Source: Megalonaias nervosa
Lineage: Eukaryota; Mollusca; Bivalvia; Unionida; Unionidae
Assembly: GCA_016617855.1 (NCBI GenBank)
Contig: JAECUM010003297.1
Location: 41,406 to 105,405 of the forward strand
Length of the DNA stretch: 64,000 nucleotides
Reading direction: 5' to 3'
Position 1 is the first letter of the stretch, and the number at the start of each line of letters is the position of its first letter. The notes under the pieces were generated by a model. That model was not told the DNA's origin and ran no database searches. It worked only from the letters and a program-made list of their open reading frames with translations. The position numbers and the translations under genes were made by a program. Below are positions 20,971-34,739 of this stretch, one piece after another.

Positions 20971-23900
20971 ATCATTAATGTGAATGGGTTCGAAAAAAAC
21001 GTTTGGCAAGTTAATATTATATTTGGAGACATTAATCGTCCGTCTCGCGTCCTTTCTCTGCCCCTGTTCAGACCTATAAAACTAATGCTTAATATACGCT
21101 ACATAGAACTTCATGTACGTTCCGAATTTTTTGACGATACGCTCCCAGTGCAGTTGGTAAACTGCCAATATAGTCGAGTCATACCATTGGTGTGTTTGTA
21201 CGCTACGGTGCTAGGGTCACGGCGAGGCTGACCTCACATCTAGAAACTCTCTTCGCGCTCAGGTAACGGGGTCAGAGCATTTGAGGACACGTAGCAGCGG
21301 AAAAAAAATTAAATGTATCCATTGAAGACATACACCTGATGCTGAGACAACTCTACCAGTCGGAGAGCCTCAGTTAGAATGGCTCCTGACGATGCAAAAA
21401 CAATTGTACATTCGTATTTAGTATAATATTGTTTTATGCTGAATGTTATTATTTATTATTTAGTTTCCTTGTTATTTATGAGAAATCGTAACAAAACAGT
21501 TAATTGTACTCAAAGCCAAAATGTAAATAATGGAACCGAATAAGAAGATAGTAACTTCTCGCTTCATGTTCATTTTCCGACTCTGTATGTCTGTCTGTTT
21601 GTTTGTCTGTCTCAAGTTCAAAGCATTACGATATATATTGCCAGTTGCAAGTCTTTTCGAAAGATCGTTTTCAACATTCCTTGATGGTGATTTCCATAGA
21701 ATATATAAAATATTTGCAGTAATGTAATTTTTGCACCGAAATATATTTTCCAAATTGATGTGGGGTTTTTTGGGGGGTGGGGGTGGGGTTGTATATTTGG
21801 GCAACTATAGTGAGCGTAGTTTAAACTACCACCACTACTAATCATCATCATCATCATCATCATCATCACATGTTCATCTTTTTAAACTGGCAGAGATCAC
21901 GGAATGCTGAGATAAATTCTTTTGACAATCCATTTGGAAAAATGCACGGTGAATCAGCTTTTGAAATACGGCTGGAGTCTTTGAATGAAACCTAACTTTT
22001 CTTGTAAGAAAATATTTTTCATATCTATCTTGCAACAGACTTTACCTTATATCTGCGGACATAAAGTAATATGCGGACAATAAGGCCGCCAACGTGCATA
22101 CGTCAACAGTGACCAAAACTGACCACAGAGTGTAAACAACTCCCTTACTAGCTCATTAATGAAGCATGATCGCGTTGTGCATTAAAACCTAAGACTGCAC
22201 TATCATTAATTGGCTGATACTCGCGCACTGGCCCGAGAAGCGCTCAATACTTTTTAAGGTCGTTATGTGAAAACCCTCATAGATCTATATAGTGTCCGCT
22301 ATAGAGCACATGAGGTCTATAACCCCTTGGCCTCGGCTTGACCTCCGTACTATATGTGTAAACTGTTGGGTTACACAGCAAACCACAAGTTCTGGTCATA
22401 CACGACTAACTGGCCACAGTACTGTGCGTTTGTTTATCGGCTGGTATCGTACCTACTCCATGCACACCTTGGAAAGTCATTTATGGGAATTGTTTTTGTT
22501 TTTTTTTAATTTATACGACGTTGTTCTTAATGACAGTGTGTTTACGATTTCTCTCATCTTTAAGTGTAATGAAGTCTTATTAGCAGAACTTTCAAAGAAA
22601 ATAAATTTACTGGATTCGGTAATACAGAAGACAAATATGTGGCATCAGATTGGGGTAGAATCTGATATTCTAAACGGCTGATTCAACTTAGTGCAAAGGA
22701 ATCAAGTTTTGGACCACTGTTATGTGACCGAGAGCAGTTCTGTCAGTTATTTAGTACCCGTGCATTGTGATTGTAATTTTTGGCAACTAAATGCATTGAG
22801 GATCCTGAAGCTTCGATTCTGAAGTTTTGAACTCGACAAATAGTATACGCTGAAACATTTGTCGTACATTCGTATGCAATCTATGGCGTTATTAAGACTA
22901 AATATAATCACGTATTAATATTTGTGGAAACGTGATTTTACTGTGCATACAAGTCATTTTATTCGTGTTCTATAACACAAAAAGGATTATATGTTGTATT
23001 GGTAAGTAGAATTTTCTTTACAACGATTATTTAGTGAATACATATGTGATATTTTCAGTATTAAATATGAAGCAAAAGGAAAAAGTATTTCGACTGTTCA
23101 GGTAATACATGAATGTCCTTGCATAACGACTGATGCTAAACATTCCTTTGTTTATTTAGGTCCTTGGTGCGACGTGTTATACTTCACCCTGGGTCAAAAC
23201 TTTTGTATCACTTTATTTTGGTTGCTTTCTACTATTCCTTTACACTTGGTATCGCAGCATTTTTCTGTTCTATTGTTATTGGAAAATAAGGTATGTATAG
23301 TCTAGGGTTGTACTGTGGTCAAATATTAATTACAATAAAAACATTTTGGTTGGCCCTGTTGCAGAATCGAATCAATAAGAAAAAAAAGTTTCTTACGAAA
23401 CAAAAATCACAAAGATGCCTCTTGTCCTAAAATTTAAAAACAACAATGTATTCTGTCGCCTTATTCAGAGAGATCTGAATATGGGCTAATTTGTTACTTA
23501 CTATCGTTAAAATTGCCTTAAAGGTCGCCTCAGTTAAGCAACTACCTGCCTGGAAGAAACATTTGTTAGGTCCCTAACGCAAATTATGGAAATTAAATTT
23601 TTTAAGTGGTAGCTTTACTTAAATGACAAATATCACACTCGTCAAGAGTAACTGTTCAAAACAGCTCTGACCGTGTTTATAAAGATAGCCAGGAAAATTA
23701 AATCGAATCGTTTTGAGAAAGTTGATAACACTTGGGTTTATAACTATCGATGTTCTGATGTGATCGTCACTTCCCATGCAACACCCCCACAGACAGAAGG
23801 GTTCATTCTTTGATCGGTAAACATGTTTCTTCCTGCATATTTTTTTTTAAAATCATGTCCACAGGTTATATAACTAACGACGACTTCGTAAATTTTAAAC

Positions 23901-24829
23901 AACATCAAGAAAATATTTTATGGAATCCTTGAACAATGCCAGTTATCTATTATGAGAAATCGTTGCACAAAACTCTTTGTAAAACTGAACTGTAAACAAA
24001 CACTTTTTAGAAAATAAATTAATTCCGAAAATGACACTCTGAATTGTGCAACGAAACCATAATTACCTAAGGAAAGTATTGTATTTCTTCAGATTCGATG
24101 GAGTGCTTTAAAATGTGCGTAGTTTGAAATGCTTCGTGTATAACCAATTTATGGAAATGTATGATTTTCATTTCCTATATTGGTATTAAGTTAGTTGTAA
24201 AAATGAATCAGACTACCTAAGTGCAACTTCTGCAAATCTGCGATCTGTTATGAAACAGGGTCGTGACCTAGATCTGACAGTGGAAGAACACATATCGAAT
24301 TCGACTACATGCAAAACTTATAAGAACTAAAGCTATCAGACTACATCGTTTGAAAATTGTTTAAGATGCTGGCAAAACGGAAGATTAAGATACCACCCAG
24401 TACATTTATTCTAAGTTTGTTAAAAATCATTTCTGAATATGCATTTCTTCTAGTTTTCCTCAAAAAGACTGACAGATGTTCTTGAAATATGTCTTTTCAT
24501 CGGTTTCTTTCTCGTTTCTTTCTTTTTTCTTTTTTTTTTTTTTTTTGCTGGAGGGGGAGGGGTTACATAACAAAAATGCTCGATAAAGTGAGCAATCAGT
24601 CAATGGATATATGGATTAGACTTCCTATTTAAAAAAGAGACGTAAAAATATCGAGAAATATTTTCGAGAAAGTAGTGTGACGAGTGCGATGTATACATCT
24701 GGACAATTATCAAAGCTAAGGTTCTTCACAAAATGGCTATGGCTTTAATTCGTCCCAGTTCATAGAAAATCATACAGATGATTAGAGTCTGAAATGTCGC
24801 CATTTATGGCTGTCTGTTCGATGTCAGAC
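20971..24829. other. non-coding stretch with small simple repeats
   Basis: Contains a G-rich run near 21,760-21,790 and a CAT tract at about 21,841-21,868. ORFs of up to 129 residues (near 22.3 kb) have no recognisable domain. No gene is supported. Confidence 0.5.
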
Positions 24830-24879
24830 TAGTGGCTAGATATGTTGTATGTATGTAAGGGCTGTCTGTTCAGAGTCAG

Positions 24880-25445
24880 GTTAATGGCGAGGACTGTAGT
24901 ATGTATGTAAGTACATTGGTTGTTCGATGAGGACTGTAGTATGTATGTAAGTATATTGGTTGTTCGATGAGGACTGTAGTATGTATGTAAGTATATTGGT
25001 TGTTCGATGAGGACTGTAGTATGTATGTAAGTATATTGGTTGTTCGATGTCAAACATGTTTCGAGGACTGTAGTATGCATGTAAGTATATTGGTTGTTCG
25101 ATGAGGATTGTAGTATGCATGTAAGTATATTGGTTGTTCGATGAGGACTGTAGTATGTATGTAAGTATATTGGTTGTTCGATGAGGACTGTAGTATGTAT
25201 GTAAGTATATTGGTTGTTCGATGAGGACTGTAGTATGTATTTAAGTATATTGGTTGTTCGATGTCAAACATGTTTCGAGGACTGTAGTATGTATGTAAGT
25301 ATATTGGTTGTTCGATGAGGACTGTAGTATGTATGTAAGTATATTGGTTGTTCGATGAGGACTGTAGTATGTATGTAAGTATATTGGTTGTTCCATGTCA
25401 AACATGTTTCGAGGACTGTAGTATGTATGTAAGTATATTGGTTTT
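24880..25445. repeat. 40-bp minisatellite with a longer higher-order unit
   Basis: About 13 copies of a unit containing GTATGTAAGTATATTGGTTG and TTCGATGAGGACTGTAGTAT. At about 25,050, 25,265 and 25,400 a variant with CAAACATGTTTCGAGGACTG replaces the junction, giving a higher-order pattern of several units. Four overlapping minus-strand ORFs are artefacts of the repeat. Confidence 0.97.
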
Positions 25446-25449
25446 AACA

Positions 25450-27049
25450 TTGCAAAAAATATCAGCTGCTATCAGTTCAGTATAAGCATGCTTGAGTAAT
25501 GTCCTTCCGAGTAAATAAACCTTCAAATTCTTCTTAAATAAATAAATAAATAAATAAAAGAGATAAATAAATAAATAAACACGTGCACAACTTAAGTAAA
25601 TAAGGAAAACCAGCTATTTGAAATGCCAAGCTTATCTCGTGTTTCATAATCTATATCAATAATAATATATCCAGTCCTAAGAAATCAATATAAACAACAT
25701 TTACTTTTCAGCATCGAGGAAGCCATTCCCTCAAGGTCATTTTTCTAATGCGTTACTAGAAGACACTGAACAACTTTAATTTATTGAGTACTTCTACCAG
25801 AAGGGGCGCGAGGATTCGATGTGTATTAGGGAAATGTTCTTTAGTGGCGCCTCTGCTTTGTGTATAGAACAGTTTTATGTCAGTTACCACCCCCACTCCC
25901 TCCGAAATATAAGTATGTGAAGAACTGACCCCCTTTGACTACGACGAAGGTGAAATACGTTGAAAAGTGCAGCTACAACCCACCCACCCACCCCCCAAAA
26001 AAACCCACTGCGCCCATCTGCTTGTCTCTTAAAGTATTGAAATGTCGTTTTAATTTGTATCATCATACAGGAAAAGTTTACTATAGGAGCAGAATGGTGC
26101 ACTTGGCACTTCTAAAGGAAGCCGTGTGCCCGACAATACTGGATGTCTTTCTAAGTTTGGAAAAAAAAAAGAGAAAGGCATTCGGATGACCTCTGCTTTT
26201 TCTGCAAGAAAAAATATGCCTTCTATGTATGTCGGAAATTTCTTCCCCACTGCAATCTATTCGGGCCAGCTTGGCAATTTCTAGGACTGGATTGACCATA
26301 GGATTGACTGATAAGTTGCGAATGAAAAAATAGTTCGATACATTTGTAACTTTTTTGTGAATCCTTGTTTTGTAAATAACCGAGTTGGTCAGAACGGCAG
26401 CTAATACATACATTCTGAACTTATCGGAGCTAAGTAAGCTCCCCAGCTATTTGGTGATTTACTATTCAATTTTTTATATTATCCATAGTGTACATAGCTG
26501 TTGTACATTGCCAAGCTCTTCAGTTTTGGATGAAAGTAAATCTTGCATGTAGTCTGAAATCATAATGTCTAAATTTAAATGATAGGAACTTGTGATGATT
26601 GCAAATACATCCATTCGTGGCAATATCTGTAGGATTGATCTGGAAGTTGCGAATGAAGGGGAAAGTTGACTGTTGTAGGAGATGATGTACTCGGTATGCG
26701 TGATAAAAAGAGAATGGTTGTGCGCGACAAGAACCTATTTTATTGTTAATATCATGTCCCCTTTCAGATTTCTTTGCATGCGTAATAAAAAAGAAAAAAG
26801 AGGGTGAGTGAGAATGGGATAGGCCAAATAATGTTAAATATCGGTTTTAAAACAAAATTCGTGAGCTTAGCAAGGAAATGATAATTTGCTTCAAATAAAT
26901 GATATTCGTTTATCCTTAGACACCCTTCTCTAATCATAACAGTTTTATCGTGCCAGTGCAGATACATATAATTTTTAATCTTATTGTAGTTAACATTTCT
27001 CCAGGGATCATAAATGATGCTGCAAAGAGTGCCAAAAACACTTGGGTGA
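25450..27049. other. non-coding stretch with an AAAT microsatellite
   Basis: An AAAT tract lies at about 25,537-25,580, and C- and A-runs near 25,980-26,000. The phrase AAGTTGCGAATGAA occurs near 26,312 and 26,643, suggesting an old local duplication. No gene is supported. Confidence 0.45.
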
Positions 27050-27325
27050 AATCAAGAGTGTGCCCACATTTTAAATCATCACGTGCGGGACGTAGCGAAA
27101 TATATGTGCCTGGTGTGTTCCATTAATTATTTCATTTTCCTTGAAAATGCCGCATGGTGATAAAACTTGATGTGTGTATTCGCCTTTATCACTTTTGATA
27201 TTCCTTAAAAATAGAAATTGTGGTTACTGACCTAATTGTATTGCTAAATCGTACGATTATGTTCCGGGTAAGCAGACGAGAAATATCGTTCCAAAGAATT
27301 TACTTCTGGTTCATTCTTATCACAT
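27050..27325 (+). repeat. dispersed direct repeat, copy 1
   Basis: This block matches 28,925-29,232 over about 280-300 bases with indels. Shared phrases include ATAAAACTTGATRTGTGTAT, TTCGCCTTTATCA, TTGTGGTTACTGACCTA and GAGAAATATCGTTC. It is either a segmental duplication or two copies of an unnamed repeat. Confidence 0.8.
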
Positions 27326-27611
27326 GCATTCGGTTTGTAACAATAATAGTGAAATAAGTGAAATCTGGGATATAGAAATGTCCGGTGTGCATCCCCCTCT
27401 CCAAAATCTTAAGAGGCAATCTGTTTTCCGACGGATGCATCCAGCAAGCATGTTCCAAATGAAAGCGGTTGTTCATGGACTTTATACCGAAAAAGGACCT
27501 GACTTTGTCTATTAATTGAGCCTTTTTGCCATTATCTTATTTGTCTTTGAGATAATTTTTGCAAAATTTTCATCTTTTATATTTTGTATCATGGTGCATA
27601 TTTACATTTAA

Positions 27612-27776
27612 TTGGACGCGTTTTTCTTCCTGGGGATGCTGGCAGAGTTTTTCTTCCTGGGGATGCTGGCAGAGATTTTGCCATTATACCCTTTTCCCAC
27701 CCTGCTTTTGCTAGAATTCCGCTGATGCGCTGTTAAGTCATGTACATACATACATACATACATACATACATACATA
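27612..27776. repeat. two-copy 26-bp repeat and (CATA)n microsatellite
   Basis: The phrase TTCTTCCTGGGGATGCTGGC occurs twice in tandem (27,625-27,674). A CATA tract follows at about 27,747-27,776. Confidence 0.9.
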
Positions 27777-28924
27777 AGGAGCGGCAGACAGAAATTAATA
27801 AATTTGGCGAGGATGGGCGGGTTGACCATGTATTCGGGTTTCATTTGATTTATGGATATATGAACCAATAATGCAGAAGTGACGATTTTGTTCATCTTCT
27901 AAATGTATATTTTTAAAGTGACATTTTATTTTGAATCTCTGCATCCGCTGATTAAATTTCTGTTGGAAATGCTTTTGGTATTTGAAATTATTTAAAGCTG
28001 GGCAGATGAATTCCGTATCCACAGATAAGAGCGAGGAATTTTGTTTTTTTGTTGACAACATTGGGGACAGGAAGACTGCTTGACATTCATAGTGGAACTA
28101 AATCGATGACAGACACTATACGTCATGAAGTACATGAGTTTTTCCTAATGCGCAGGTCGACTGAGGATATCGTAAGTTCAAATAAGGTAAGCCGGGTTCA
28201 ACTAGCGGCCACTATGTTATTTATAACCGCCTATCGAACAGTCAAGCAGTCCTTGCTCTCCAGCTGGCATGTCCCGATGACCAGTCAGTGACACGAAGTG
28301 TCAAATGTACAGGCCTCGGCTGTTACCATTAACTTGTTTGCACTACTATGCGTACCGGAATATCGACTTTTTTCCTCTGTTAGTAATATATCTAGAACTA
28401 ACATCTTAGCCCTATTTAATACAATAAGTATACGATAATGGGGTGGCGAGGGATGACATACTAGCTTCGTTAGATGGTAAAATCTTCATTCAGGTAATTT
28501 TTAAAAAAAATAATTTTTCGTTCAGTTACTTTCCAATTTTGTTTGAATCAAAGGATGTTAATACGGAGTGTTTTTACATTTCAGCATCTGTTAGTCGCCT
28601 TTTGCGGCAGGGAGCGTATTATACACCAACCCCGAGCCGCACTTAGTTTTATTTATGTAGGGCCTAAATAAAACCCAAACCAATCGCATGTCGAGAATAG
28701 AAATATTTTATTTACGCGTGAATTTTTGTCACATTTCTGGAAAGCATCGCTAAGAATTTAATACAAAATATTTGCATTCGTTGAGAAAAATTGAAATTCT
28801 TGTTTTAAATTTTACTGTATTTAGTTTCTGAACAAGGAATATTGTTAAACTATCTAACACCTTCACGAAAAATAAACAACAACATGCTTTATTTTTAAAA
28901 AAGTACTGACTGTTAAATTAGATG

Positions 28925-29232
28925 AATGTGCCCATATTTTAAGTCATCACATGCGGGTGGTACATGTAGGTAGCAGTGAAATACATGTGCCTGTTGTGTT
29001 TTATTAAATAAATTTCATTTTTGAATTTACATCCAGTTTAGTTTCCTTGACAATGCTGCATGTACGGTCATAAAACTTGATATGTGTATTCGCCTTTATC
29101 AATTATGCTGTCCCATAAAAAGAAAATTGTGGTTACTGACCTATTTGTTTTGATAAATATATTAGGATTATGTGGTGGGAAAGCGCCGAGAAATATCGTT
29201 CTAAAGAATTCATTTTTGGTTTATTGTTATTA
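28925..29232 (+). repeat. dispersed direct repeat, copy 2
   Basis: Second copy of the block at 27,050-27,325, with an extra 30-40 bases near 29,005-29,040 that copy 1 lacks. Confidence 0.8.
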
Positions 29233-29481
29233 AAATTAAGACTTTGACTCTATTGTTAGATTAAAATTGTGAAAGCTACGTTAATGATCCAAATCAAAGA
29301 TACGCATCTATCATTGGAATTCTTTTGTATATTTCACAGAATTCTCTTGTTAGGGGACAAAAGTATTAAAATCTATAAATATAAAAAAGAAAGAACAATC
29401 CGCAAACACATGAACGCATAAACACACCAATTCTTTAATGAAAACTTTCTGCTTTTCCACCTCTCACAGGACTTTTGTTTT

Positions 29482-29552
<71 letters not shown>

Positions 29553-32500
29553 CAAAAGCCGATTTTCATGGGAAAATGATACAATGATAATTTATAATAA
29601 ATGAATGAATAAGTATTTTTAAATGGATGGTCTTATTTTTGATGATTCCTCATTTAATTTAATTGTTTATATGCCTTAATATAATTATTATTGTAAATTT
29701 TAAATTTTGTAGCTATTAAATATTATTGGTTCATTCATTACACTCTTTTTCATTCATTGATTTATTCTTTTGATATATTAGTAAAGTAACATGATTAACG
29801 GCAATTGTTTGAAGCAAGTTTAACACAGATTGTGTCATTCAAAAACGTGTACGTAACAGAGATATGCACAAAGTATAACAAGCCAGGGTCTAAAAGCAGC
29901 TGCTGACGGCTAAAGCCTACTACTTCGCATGAAGACTGAGCGGGGAGAAGGGAAAAAGAGATAGTTTGTCTTGAGGTCGTTGCTTCTCCTTTATTTCCAA
30001 GGACCTCAAGTCAGCAGACTCTGCCATGTAATTGCTATACAACGTGCCAAGACCACAATTAACTTTCCTCTATCATAACCAAAGACTACGCATTCAGGAG
30101 ACTTTAATTTCCGACTTGTAAGGTATGTCTTATTTAACACTGGTATGAGTTATTAGTGCGCAGTTCCATGCCGTATATCGCTAGTCACGAAACTCTAAAC
30201 AGGCTCCAAAAACCTAATACACAAAACTATTCATATCTGTAATTACAAAACACTTTTTACTGAGAATTTCCCAAGAATTATAGTCCAGTGAATAATGCAA
30301 TTGGAACATAGCTTTTCTTCAAAATTATATCTAAGAAATTAGTCCGTATACTGACAACTGTGAGAACCTAACACGTCCGTTATGTATCTATGTAACATTT
30401 GGTATGATTTAAGGTTGCGCTCTATAGTTTCGTCTTTTATATAGTGTTTAAATTTTAAAGAAAAAAAAAATTCTCAGGCTTTCCTCATTAGTTATCCTGT
30501 CCATTTAGAAATACCTTTGATATCTTAGGTGTTGTTACAAAAAGCTTTTAATTTCTTTTCTTTTTTTTTAATGGTGTATGATTCATGGGTGTAATTTGGA
30601 TTATGGAATACACAATATGACCTTACTTTAGATGTTCACCCGTCAAAAAACTGCTAGCTCCGCTTGGTCAGTTTCACTTCCTAGACTCATTGGTAAATTG
30701 TAAAAAAAAAAAAAGCTGATATCTTGTTTTACGTACTTTTTATATATTTTGTAATTCATTCATTGCACTTTCAGAAGTTGGTTTTGCTTGCTCAAACAAA
30801 ATTCGTTTTCCGAATTTTAATAAATGCTAAAGTTAGTATACTTTGGACTAGTTTCAGGCAGAATTTTCGAGTACTTGGTGCCATCCATTTTGGTCACCTT
30901 TGTGCCTAGATCATGTAAAATTTCCACATGTACAATATGTAAAGAAATTTCAGCCACAATTCATAAAGTAACAATAAGGCATGCCAACATTCTCTCCACT
31001 GTGTATTCTGTCAGAAGTACATATTATCCGTTGGACACCTCCTGAATGCATGTAAAAACGTTGTAATCGTGACGTCATAATGTTTACCCATATTTCTTAC
31101 ACAATAGGAATGTCTTCTGCCTTTTCCATTATATGTTAGCAAAAGTATCATGTAAATAATGTCCCTTTGTAATTGCCCTCAAGCCCGTAGTCGCTTCAGG
31201 TCATAATACCTTCATGCTGACGTGCCATCACTAACAGGAACGTAGGCATACTTTTCACACTTTTAAAACCAGAGATTTCTTTAATATTTCATTAAAATAT
31301 TGCAGGAATAATACTAAAAAATTTTAAATGTGGGTATTTTATTGATTCTTGAAACATCACAGCATAATATTTTCAGCACTTGTCACTTTATAATAGTCTG
31401 TTCTTCTCAAATCTAGTCGGATATTCGCTCGCTAAAACCTCGCAAACCTCTTAAGTATCTCTACGATTATCTCAGAGTCTCTTTCAAAAGAGTCAAAGTT
31501 ATTCGACTCCATGGGGAAAAGATAATGATCTTCCAAATGACCTCTTACACTGAGCTTTAAATATATAGAAGAAAAAAAAACATAGCTGAAATAGATAGGG
31601 AAAGACCCGCCAACAAGCAAACAACACAGCAACAATGGTCGACGTTAAATTCAGTTTAAAGGAAATAAATGAAATCACTATATTTAGAATTCTCATAAAA
31701 TGAGAACAAGATCCTTTCACTGCAATAAAATACAACTTTTTAAAAGCAATGTGTCTTTTAAATAAGAAAGGTATTAAAGGGGGGTAAATCTTGTTGGAAT
31801 AAATGTGTAAGGTATTCATTATTAAAAAAGAACAGAAGAAAAAGACAAGAAAAAAACATACCAAGCAAAACAATAAACAACAGAAATTACTACAGCAGAA
31901 AGACTGTTATATGAATCAAGGTACTGTTTATATGGAAGAAAAGGAACTAGTCCTGAAATGGGTTTGTTATGTATATATGGGTTTGGAGGGCTAGGACTGG
32001 TAGATAATGGAAAGCAAAGTTTTTTTTGGTTAAAAGTATCTTTAGGGAGCTTATCCTCTTTTAACTGAATAAGAAGACCAATGTTCTACTGATGGAAATT
32101 AAGTCTTTTTACAGACTTGAAATTAATACCAGATTCTTATGGTGCAGAATTGAAAATACATGTTTCAGGCACATGTGCATTAAAAAAAAAAAAAAAAATG
32201 CTGTTCGACATGGTTTTCTCCACACGGATGCTTGCACCAAGGATGGGCCAATAATGAGAAATATGGGTTTGATCACAAGCTTTTAGAAATATTAAAGCTT
32301 TTAAATTTATAATATCATGGTGTTCCACAGATTTATTATGGGAGTTGGATTAGTACCGTGGGTTATATAGTTTCATTCCGTCTCGTTCGAGTCATCCGTA
32401 ATGATCGCTGTTAATGGTGTGTGCACATTACATAATTTGGAAAGGAAGGTAAATGTGTCATAAACAGCGTCCCCTGTACTACTTTTCGTAGGCAGGACAT

Positions 32501-32668
32501 ATTTCAGCCACTTCATTACTAGTCACAAGTTGAGAAATAGCATCTGAAATAGTTGTATGAATACACATAAATTTGATAGGTTTGGTGATTAGCCTATGAC
32601 GAAGTTCACCACGTATGTGGGAACAGAAAAGACTGACAACGTTCAGAGCTTAACCTGTCTCCTTCCGA
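29233..32668. other. non-coding stretch with a TA microsatellite and a possible splice donor
   Basis: A TA tract lies at about 29,484-29,550. A good donor site (TTGTAAG|GTATGTC, intron from 30,123) follows a 250-base stretch that is less AT-rich than its surroundings, so an untranslated exon is conceivable but not supported by anything else. ORFs up to 124 residues (31.5-31.9 kb) are hydrophobic or A/T-run translations without recognisable domains. Confidence 0.4.
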
Positions 32669-32832
32669 CGACATATCGTGTCACTTGAACAAATGTAATC
32701 CGAAAAATAAATGTAAATGATGGTGAATTACATCAATGGTTTCTTATTGACGACGTATCGTGTCACATGAACAAATGTAGTCCGAAAAATAAATATAAAT
32801 GATGGTGAATTACATCAATGGTATCTTATTGA
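32669..32832. repeat. tandem duplication of 82 bp
   Basis: Two adjacent 82-bp units (32,669-32,750 and 32,751-32,832) differ at about six bases, for example CGACATATCGTGTCACTTGA versus CGACGTATCGTGTCACATGA. Confidence 0.95.
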
Positions 32833-33020
32833 CTTAACTTAGCGGAAAAGGGAGAGGATATTCCAACTGGTATTTACAATGTACTTTCTGGCGTTTGTGT
32901 GTTACGATTGGTGAATACGGTTCAGTCTGACGACCCTACCCACCCCTAACTGAATAAGTTTCATAAGCTAAACGGGTCAACAGAATAGGTTGCTAGAGCT
33001 AATACATTCAAATACATTAG

Positions 33021-33245
33021 TTGTTGTTCTTGTTATGGGGTTTAACGCCATTTTTCAGCAGCCAGTATAAATGGTGTAGGAAGGACTCAGGAAAACCCCG
33101 GAAAACACCACCAACCCACGAGAGGCTACTGGCAAGCTTTCTCACGTACACACACTGGCCGAGTCCGAGAGTCAAACCCCTGAAGACACAGGTGAGATGG
33201 CAGTGATTCGTAGCGGTGAGCGCTTTAGACCACTCGGCCACTCAT
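33021..33245 (-). mobile_element. tRNA-derived SINE, family 1, minus orientation
   Basis: On the minus strand the block starts with the tRNA-like head (GAGTGGCCGAGTGGTCTAAAG) and ends with the AAC-rich tail. The flanks repeat ATACATTAG (33,012-33,020 and 33,246-33,254), a 9-bp target duplication. The body GTAGCCTCTCGTGGGTTGGT matches the copy at 20.8 kb. Confidence 0.93.
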
Positions 33246-34059
33246 ATACATTAGTATGATTTTTAAAAAAAAGTATACAGTAAAAAAGGATACTTAGTTT
33301 TATTCAATCTTTTATATTCTACAGGTTATCAAGATTTATTGCTCATAAATTTGTAATTTCTACATGTAAGAAGCATTTTTGTAATTGGCATATTTGGATG
33401 CTATGTATCAATACGCGCAATAAACACACAAGACCTGTCTATACAGGACAACGTTCTGGTCAATATGTCATTTTACGCAATATATTTAAAACAAATAAGC
33501 TTTAGATATACGAATTAATTCATATACGACCAACACTGAAACGTTAATGGGGACAAAGATTTCCTTTCGACCTGAGATGAGGTAAGTGGAAAAAGTTTTC
33601 CTGCTGTTTTGATTGAATCCAAGAAAGTCTGAGTTTAACGTATGTAAAAAGTCTTCATTACTTAGCATCTATTATAAAGCTGCGTGTTCTTCCTTTATCT
33701 ACTAATATCTGCTTTGGTCTTTCAAGAATTGTAATGATGTCACATACCCTGGAACAGGGGTACTAATTCTTGACACAAAATTAAGGCATTTGGCCAGAAT
33801 GAGTTCAGGCGAAATTTCCATTGTTCTTTCATTATCGGAAGAAAATATATCGACCTCATATTTCTTTAGATTATAGTTTTGCTACATAAATAATGTATAA
33901 ACTGATAACTGGAGTCGCAATAAAGTCACAACCACGCCTTTTAGTGAATCCAATGTTTGTGTAAGTTTGTCTGATCAAACTGACATCCCGGTGAGGCGTA
34001 TGAACAATAGTATTTACTTGACCGGGTTTTTCGTTCATCAACAATTATAATTCACTTTT

Positions 34060-34218
34060 CCACAAACGACAGACTTTACAAGATGATTTGATGCAAGATA
34101 CCTTGCACAAGGGTACACGAGAGAACTGCACGAGAGAGCTGGTATGAGAAGAGACTCGAACTCTCAACTCACCGGCTACGAGTCGAAAGCTGTACTAACT
34201 TAGCTATGTAGTCCCCCT
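34060..34218 (-). mobile_element. tRNA-headed SINE, separate family, minus orientation
   Basis: The minus strand has an A-box-like TAGCTAAGTTAGTACAGC, a B box GAGTTCGAGTCTC, and a conserved-core-like CCCTTGTGCAAGGTATCTTG. The acceptor ends do not pair, so it is not a functional tRNA gene. The left end is not defined. Confidence 0.5.
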
Positions 34219-34279
34219 TTTCGTTAACAATTATTTTCGATAAACCTGACTTTCATTGTTTCAATGGATCATTGGCAGG

Positions 34280-34495
34280 ATATGTTATTTGAGGGACTCG
34301 TCAAACGAACTTTATCTGACATGTAATTCAAGGGATTCTTGTTCAAAAGAACATCAGTTGAACAAGCAGTTTGAGGAACTTTTGCTAAAAGGAACATTAG
34401 TTCAATGCTTACTTACAGGGACACTTGTTCAAAAGGTACATTAGCTGAATATGTAATTTGGGAGACTCGTGTTGAAAGAATCGTTAACTTAATAG
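34280..34495. repeat. 42-bp minisatellite, about 5 diverged copies
   Basis: Units share CTTGTTCAAAAGGAACATTAG followed by TTGAA and a GGGACTC-type junction. A 62-residue ORF across it is a repeat artefact. Confidence 0.8.
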
Positions 34496-34534
34496 TAATA
34501 TAAATTATAAAAAACATTATTTAATTTTGCAAGC

Positions 34535-34737
34535 CACTGTAGCACATTTCGGAGTGCGTCAGACTCGTAATCCATGGCTCGCGGGTTTGATACTTGATAC
34601 CCGCACAGGCCAGCGCAGGTTGGCTGTATCAATATATCTTTGGGTTAGGCACTTAGCTCTCATTTCCTCGGCATGATATGGCCAATAATATGTTAAAAGT
34701 GTCGTTACAACTAACAAACCAACTTGCCAAAATTGTT
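34535..34737 (+). mobile_element. tRNA-derived SINE, family 2
   Basis: The head reads GTAGCACATTTCGGAGTGCG, with the B-box region CGCGGGTTTGATAC. The body contains CTTTGGGTTAGGCACTTAGC, and the tail ends AACAAACCAAC. Copies of the same plan are at 45,688-45,895 and 50,672-50,868. Confidence 0.75.
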
Positions 34738-34739
34738 AA

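Noticed and set aside
22110..22124. TGACC direct repeat spaced by five bases, like a nuclear receptor response element
   Set aside because: A single short match in 64 kb is expected by chance and lies far from any supported promoter.
22292..22681. 129-residue ORF
   Set aside because: No domain, no splice context and ordinary composition; within chance length for this region.
24829..25450. Four overlapping minus-strand ORFs with repeated QSSSNNQYTY-like motifs
   Set aside because: They exist only because the 40-bp minisatellite unit lacks stops in some frames.
31499..31873. 124-residue hydrophobic minus-strand ORF
   Set aside because: It is Phe/Leu-rich translation of A-rich sequence with no family resemblance.
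34140..34218. tRNA gene on the minus strand
   Set aside because: The acceptor stem does not pair and a SINE-core-like sequence follows.
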